Shown piece after piece: positions 60,490-64,000 of a DNA stretch of 64,000 nucleotides. Source of the DNA: Phenylobacterium sp. Root1290 (GTDB taxonomy: Bacteria; Pseudomonadota; Alphaproteobacteria; Caulobacterales; Caulobacteraceae). Positions within the stretch are counted from its first letter, which is position 1; every line of letters begins with the position of its first letter. The notes beneath the pieces were generated by a model. It made no database searches. It was not told the origin of the DNA and worked only from the letters and a program-made list of their open reading frames with translations. Both the position numbers and the translations under genes were made by a program. The stretch spans positions 525,634-589,633 of the forward strand of contig NZ_LMEE01000003.1 of the NCBI RefSeq assembly GCF_001425305.1, given 5' to 3'.

Positions 60490-61760
60490 ACGCTCGCCTT
60501 CACGGGCTCTCCGGGCGCGTCGGGATCCTGGTCCTCGATGTCCTCCAGTTCGCCCTCCCACTTGGCCACGACCGCGGCCGCGACCGAGTTGCCGACCACG
60601 TTCGTCGCCGAGCGCCCCATGTCCAGCAGATGGTCGACGCCGAGCACGATGGCGATCCAGGCTTCGGGCAGGCCGAAGTAGGTGAGGGTGGCCATGATCA
60701 CCACCAGCGAGGCGCGTGGCACGCCGGCGATGCCCTTCGAGGTCACCATCAGCAGCAGCAGCATGAAGATCTGCTGCTGGACCGTCAGGTGCACGCCGTG
60801 CGCCTGGGTGATGAAGATGGTCGCGAACGTGCAGTAGAGCATCGAGCCGTCGAGGTTGAACGAGTACCCCAGCGGCAGCACGAACGAGACGATGCGGCGG
60901 CGGACGCCGACCTTGGGCAGGGCGTCCAGGATGCGGGGATAGGCGGCTTCCGAACTGGCGGTCGAGAAGGCCAGCAGGGCCGGCGTGCGGATGACGCCGA
61001 ACAGCGGCACCACGCGTTTGCCGATCACCAGGAAGCCGGCGATGAACAGCAGCACCCACAGCACGCCCATGGTCGCATAGAAGCCGACGACGAACTTGCC
61101 GTAGACCGCCAGCATGGCCAGGCCCTGCGTCGCGATGGTCGAGGCCAACGCCGCGAAGATGGCCAGCGGGGCCAACTTCATCACGAACTCGGTGACCTTC
61201 AGCATGATCTGGGCGCCCTGTTCGACCAGGACGGCCACGGCCGGCGCACGATCGTCGACCGCGGCGACCGCGGTGCCGACGAACAGCGAGAAGACGACGA
61301 TCTGCAGGATCTCGTTCTTGGCCATTGCGTCGACGATCGAGGTCGGCACCAGGTGGGTGATGAAGCCCTTCAGGGTGAAGGCGTCGGTGCTGGCTGCGGT
61401 GGGCGCGGCGGCGGCCGCGGTCTCCAGGTGCAGACCCGCGCCCGGCTGCAGCAGGTGCACCATCATCAGCCCGACAAGCAGCGAGACGACGGAGGCGCCG
61501 ATGAACCAGCCCATGGTCTTGGCGCCGATCCGGCCGACGGCGGCGGCGTCCTCCATGTGGGCGATGCCCGCGACCAGGGTGGTGAACACCAGCGGCGCGA
61601 TGATCATCTTGATCAGGCGCAGGAAGACGTCGGTGATCAGCGACAGGTTTTCGGCGGCCTGCTTGGCCTGTTCGGGGCTCAGGAACTGGTTGCACGCCCA
61701 CCCGACCCCCACGCCCAGCACCATGGAAAGGACAATCAGCAGGGCGAAACGGCGGTTCAT
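60486..61760 (-). CDS. dctA: Dicarboxylate/amino-acid:cation symporter (DctA/GltP type)
   Basis: 424 residues from the ATG at 61760, the family length. Membrane helices and the hairpin with KRVVPLFGVIRTPALLAFSTASSEAAYPRIL, FVLPLGYSFNLDGSMLYCTFATIF and NVVGNSVAAAVVAKWEGEL mark the DAACS family. It imports succinate, fumarate, malate or acidic amino acids with cations. An in-frame upstream start at 61826 would add an arginine-rich leader and is unlikely. The specificity between C4 acids and amino acids is not certain. Confidence 0.93.
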   Translation of the reverse strand: MNRRFALLIVLSMVLGVGVGWACNQFLSPEQAKQAAENLSLITDVFLRLIKMIIAPLVFTTLVAGIAHMEDAAAVGRIGAKTMGWFIGASVVSLLVGLMMVHLLQPGAGLHLETAAAAAPTAASTDAFTLKGFITHLVPTSIVDAMAKNEILQIVVFSLFVGTAVAAVDDRAPAVAVLVEQGAQIMLKVTEFVMKLAPLAIFAALASTIATQGLAMLAVYGKFVVGFYATMGVLWVLLFIAGFLVIGKRVVPLFGVIRTPALLAFSTASSEAAYPRILDALPKVGVRRRIVSFVLPLGYSFNLDGSMLYCTFATIFITQAHGVHLTVQQQIFMLLLLMVTSKGIAGVPRASLVVIMATLTYFGLPEAWIAIVLGVDHLLDMGRSATNVVGNSVAAAVVAKWEGELEDIEDQDPDAPGEPVKASV

Positions 61761-61901
61761 AGGCTGCTCACGGCTCGTGGAAGGCGGTCGGCGCGGCCTC
61801 GCCGCGAAATTCCGACTTTCCATCAAGACGCACGCGGGCCTCGGCGCCTCATGCCAAATCGTCGCCCGGTCATAACCTTTGCGCTCGAAAGCGCGCCGGC
61901 C

Positions 61902-63572
61902 CTAGTCCGGGACCACGTCGAACGCGATGGTGGTGCGTACCTGATCGCCGCCGAACGGCACGGTGCCGTGCCACATGTAAGATGGGAACAGCGCCAGCAG
62001 GCCGGGCTGCGGCCGAACGAAATGCTCGGCCTCCAGCGCCGGCCGGGTGGGGATCGGCGGCGCGCCGAAGCGCAGCCATCCGGCGCGATCGTCCTCGCCG
62101 GCCCCGAGGGCCTGCGGCACGTCGATGTAGCAGGCCGACGAGATCCAGCCCTGCGGGTGGATGTGATCGACGTGGAAGCCGCCGGGGCGCAGCCGTACCG
62201 ACCACGCGCCGAGCACCCTGTGGCCGCCGCGGTTGCGGCCGCGGAACATGTCGTCCCCGATCCCGACTGCGGCGCGATACGCACCGATCGGCCCTTCGAT
62301 CGCCTCGAAGAAGGCGCGTATGGCGGGATGCTCGGAGGCCAGCAGGTTCTGCGAGGTCTGGGTGCCGCCGCGCACTGACTGCTCGACCGGGTGGGCCTGC
62401 AGGGCATGCAGGTCGGCGAGGGCTACGCGCAGGTCGCCCAGATAGGCGTCCAGGGTGCTCCAGCCGCGCGGCGTATCGATCGTCTGGGCGCGGACCAGGG
62501 CGCCATAGTCCCAAAGGTCGCGATATCTCTCATCGCCCGCCAGCCGTCGTGCGGTCGCCAGGGCTGCGGCCGCCTCCTGATCGATCGGGTTCTCGGCCAG
62601 CAGGTGCTCGGCGATCTGGGCGGCGGCGCTTGCCTCGCCCAGGGCGAGGTGGGCGTGGGCCATCGTTCGTCTGGCGGACTGATCGCGCGGGCTGCGGGCC
62701 AGTACCGATGCGCAAAGATCGCGGCTGCGTTCGGGCGCGACGCTCAGCGAAAGGGCGGCCGTTTCGAGCGCCAGGCGTAGATCGCCGGGAGCCGCCGCAA
62801 GCGCCGCCTGCGCGAAAGCCAAGGCCTCTTCTTCGCCCGCGATATGGTTGAGCAGCCGGATCTTAACGCCGGACAGGACGGGGCCTAGCGCTGGCTGCGA
62901 CCGCGCAGCGTCCAGGGCTGCATTGATCGGCGCCAACGCCAGCGCCGCGTCGCCCGAGCGCATCCAGATCAGCTGGCCCAGGTCGCGCAGCGCGTCCGCA
63001 TAGCCGGGCCGCTTGGTCACCGCCGTACGGAACGCCGTCTGCGCCTTTTCGAACCTGCGCAGGCCTTGAAGGGCGCGGCCGTAGACAAGCCAGGTCTCGG
63101 GCGCATCCAACCCGAGTGAGAAGGCGCGTTCCGCTTCGGCGGCGGCTTCACGGTCGCGGCCTGCGTCCCCAAGGCCTGAGGCGACATTGTGGGCCGCGAC
63201 GCCGCTGGTCGGGTTGAGCTGGGCGGCGCGGGCGTAGTCGGCCAACGACTCCGGCTTGCGATCCAGCGCCTTCAGCGCCGCGGCGCGGGCGGACAGCGCC
63301 TCGTGCCACGCAGCCTCGCCTTGGGTGAACGGGCGGACCAACACCTCGGCCTCAGCGGCCCGGCCGCCGGCGGTCAGCAAGCGGGCGAGCGCCGCAGCAG
63401 CTTGGACACAGTCCGGGGCCTGCGCCAGCACTCCGCGATAGGCGCGCTCGGCTTCGGCCAGCCGGCCGGCCCGTCCAAGCGCGCGGGCCTGTTCCAGCAT
63501 CTGGGATACGGTTGGGGAGGGCGGAGGCGGGATGGCGGCGGACAAGCGTCTCGACTTCCGTTCACTGAGCAT
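61902..63572 (-). CDS. TPR - 2-oxoglutarate/Fe(II) oxygenase fusion protein
   Basis: 556 residues from the ATG at 63572. Residues about 25-330 carry tandem TPR helices (for example GRLAEAERAYRGVLAQAPDCVQAAAALARLL). Residues about 430-556 form a 2OG-Fe(II) oxygenase core: HVDHIHPQGWISS holds the metal pair His467 and Asp469, the distal His535 is in YMWHGTVPF and the 2-oxoglutarate arginine follows in VRTTIAFDV. Such enzymes hydroxylate proteins or small molecules. The TPR part would present a protein target. It is divergent from a TonB-dependent receptor; the 221-base gap has no gene. Confidence 0.88.
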   Translation of the reverse strand: MLSERKSRRLSAAIPPPPSPTVSQMLEQARALGRAGRLAEAERAYRGVLAQAPDCVQAAAALARLLTAGGRAAEAEVLVRPFTQGEAAWHEALSARAAALKALDRKPESLADYARAAQLNPTSGVAAHNVASGLGDAGRDREAAAEAERAFSLGLDAPETWLVYGRALQGLRRFEKAQTAFRTAVTKRPGYADALRDLGQLIWMRSGDAALALAPINAALDAARSQPALGPVLSGVKIRLLNHIAGEEEALAFAQAALAAAPGDLRLALETAALSLSVAPERSRDLCASVLARSPRDQSARRTMAHAHLALGEASAAAQIAEHLLAENPIDQEAAAALATARRLAGDERYRDLWDYGALVRAQTIDTPRGWSTLDAYLGDLRVALADLHALQAHPVEQSVRGGTQTSQNLLASEHPAIRAFFEAIEGPIGAYRAAVGIGDDMFRGRNRGGHRVLGAWSVRLRPGGFHVDHIHPQGWISSACYIDVPQALGAGEDDRAGWLRFGAPPIPTRPALEAEHFVRPQPGLLALFPSYMWHGTVPFGGDQVRTTIAFDVVPD

Positions 63573-63598
63573 TGGCGAGCCCGATGCGCGAGCGTGCG

Positions 63599-63611
63599 CG
63601 CACATTGTGCG
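63599..63611. promoter_or_regulatory. Palindrome CGCACA-T-TGTGCG in the oxygenase/receptor gap
   Basis: A perfect 13-base palindrome 26 bases upstream of the TPR-oxygenase start. Its core CACATTGTG matches the palindrome at 51707-51719 before the DUF885 gene. An overlapping GTGCGCGCAC (63594-63603) is also palindromic. The sequences may bind a common regulator. Confidence 0.35.
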
Positions 63612-63793
63612 AACGCCCTGCCGAGCCTGTCCAGTGGGCGCCGGATGTGTAGGCGAGACGCAAAAGCCGCACTCGTGAAGTGCTCGGCGCCGCACTGCAA
63701 AAAATTACGGATCGGACATGTGGGTCCTCAGAACCCCTGCGTCTTGGGCTCGGACGCGCGAGGGGTGCGTCGTCAAATAATAAGGGCGGACGG

Positions 63794-64000
63794 ATGAATT
63801 CGAGTACCTTGAAGTGGCTGATGGTCGGGGGTGTCGCCTACGGCGCGTTGCTCGCTGGCGGCGTTGCCCAGGCGCAGGAGGACAGCTCCACCGCCGTTGA
63901 AGAAGTGGTCGTCACCGGCTCGCGTATCGCCCGGCCCGACTATGTCGCCAACAGCCCGATCGTGTCCGTCGGCCAAGCGGCCATCGAGAACACCGGACAG
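63794..64000 (+). CDS. TonB-dependent receptor, N-terminal fragment (3' end outside the window)
   Basis: Only the first 69 residues are present. The signal peptide MNSSTLKWLMVGGVAYGALLAGGVAQAQ is followed by the TonB box region VEEVVVTGSRIARPD and the start of the plug (YVANSPIVSVGQAAIENTG). This sequence is typical of proteobacterial receptors with a (G)SRI(x)R motif. It would import an organic ligand or siderophore with TonB energy. It is divergent from the TPR-oxygenase gene and read into the end of the window. Confidence 0.9.
   Translation, partial: MNSSTLKWLMVGGVAYGALLAGGVAQAQEDSSTAVEEVVVTGSRIARPDYVANSPIVSVGQAAIENTGQ

Noticed and set aside
59353-62378. Long open frames opposite dctA and neighbouring genes (782 and 682 codons)
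   Set aside because: Same high-GC shadow effect; dctA and the neighbouring oxygenase have clear family motifs in the real frames.
1-64000. CRISPR arrays, tRNA or rRNA genes, transposons and prophage genes
   Set aside because: None was found by reading the gaps; no repeat-spacer pattern, cloverleaf or transposase was seen.

Overview
The window is GC-rich and almost fully coding. It looks like a chromosome segment from a Caulobacterales bacterium (Caulobacter/Phenylobacterium type). The evidence is a dispersed early flagellar cluster (flgFGAH, fliLM, fliOP, flgBC-fliE, fliQR-flhB) followed by a CckA hybrid kinase, CtrA-like boxes (TTAA-N7-TTAAC or TTAACCAT) before three flagellar units, a sigma-54 promoter before flgF, two TonB-dependent receptor genes, and an alphaproteobacterial LexA box (GAAC-N7-GAAC). 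No tRNA, rRNA, CRISPR array, insertion sequence or prophage was recognised. No stretch above 300 bases lacks a gene; the largest gaps are 15936-16170, 63573-63793, 26986-27202 and 51551-51735.

Layout. 1-3.2 kb: end of an acyl-CoA dehydrogenase, a DUF3253-like protein, a uracil-DNA glycosylase superfamily protein, a lipoprotein hydrolase and leucine dehydrogenase. 3.2-10.5 kb (minus strand): an AhpD-like protein, a small membrane protein, an MFS permease, a TonB-dependent receptor and a two-subunit molybdenum hydroxylase (IorAB type). 10.6-14.1 kb: a cytoplasmic trypsin-like protease divergent from a radical SAM - UdgX operon, with a LexA box between them. 14-20 kb: TetR, a VWA/CoxE-like protein, a lone Wzt-like ABC ATPase, a MerC-like protein behind a Zur-like box, a serine recombinase lacking its catalytic residues, GNAT, an HDAC-like enzyme and a histidine phosphatase. 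20.3-23.4 kb: the isoprenoid operon xseB-ispA-dxs. 23.9-42.2 kb: the flagellar and cell-cycle block, interrupted by an osmoprotectant-type ABC transporter (35.6-37.9 kb). 42.2-64 kb: mixed housekeeping and accessory genes (MscS, flavoprotein, DEAD-box helicase, TVP38, acyl-CoA synthetase, desaturase, DUF885 peptidase, PAS/degenerate GGDEF/EAL protein, Nudix, Ca-dependent PI-PLC, GFA protein, two micro-proteins, CorA-like transporter, DctA, a TPR-2OG oxygenase) and the start of a second TonB-dependent receptor.

How genes may work together. The flagellar units show the expected hierarchy: CtrA-type sites before the early fliL, flgB/fliO and fliQ units, and a sigma-54 promoter with a nearby repeat before the later flgFGAH operon. 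CckA, the kinase that feeds CtrA, lies at the end of the fliQ-fliR-flhB run. The fliLM operon continues into three less-studied envelope or flagellar proteins (DUF6468-like, MotE-like, and a 972-residue TPR protein). The most unusual local system is the LexA-boxed radical SAM / UdgX pair, whose UdgX half carries the histidine that forms covalent adducts with DNA, divergent from a protease without a signal peptide.
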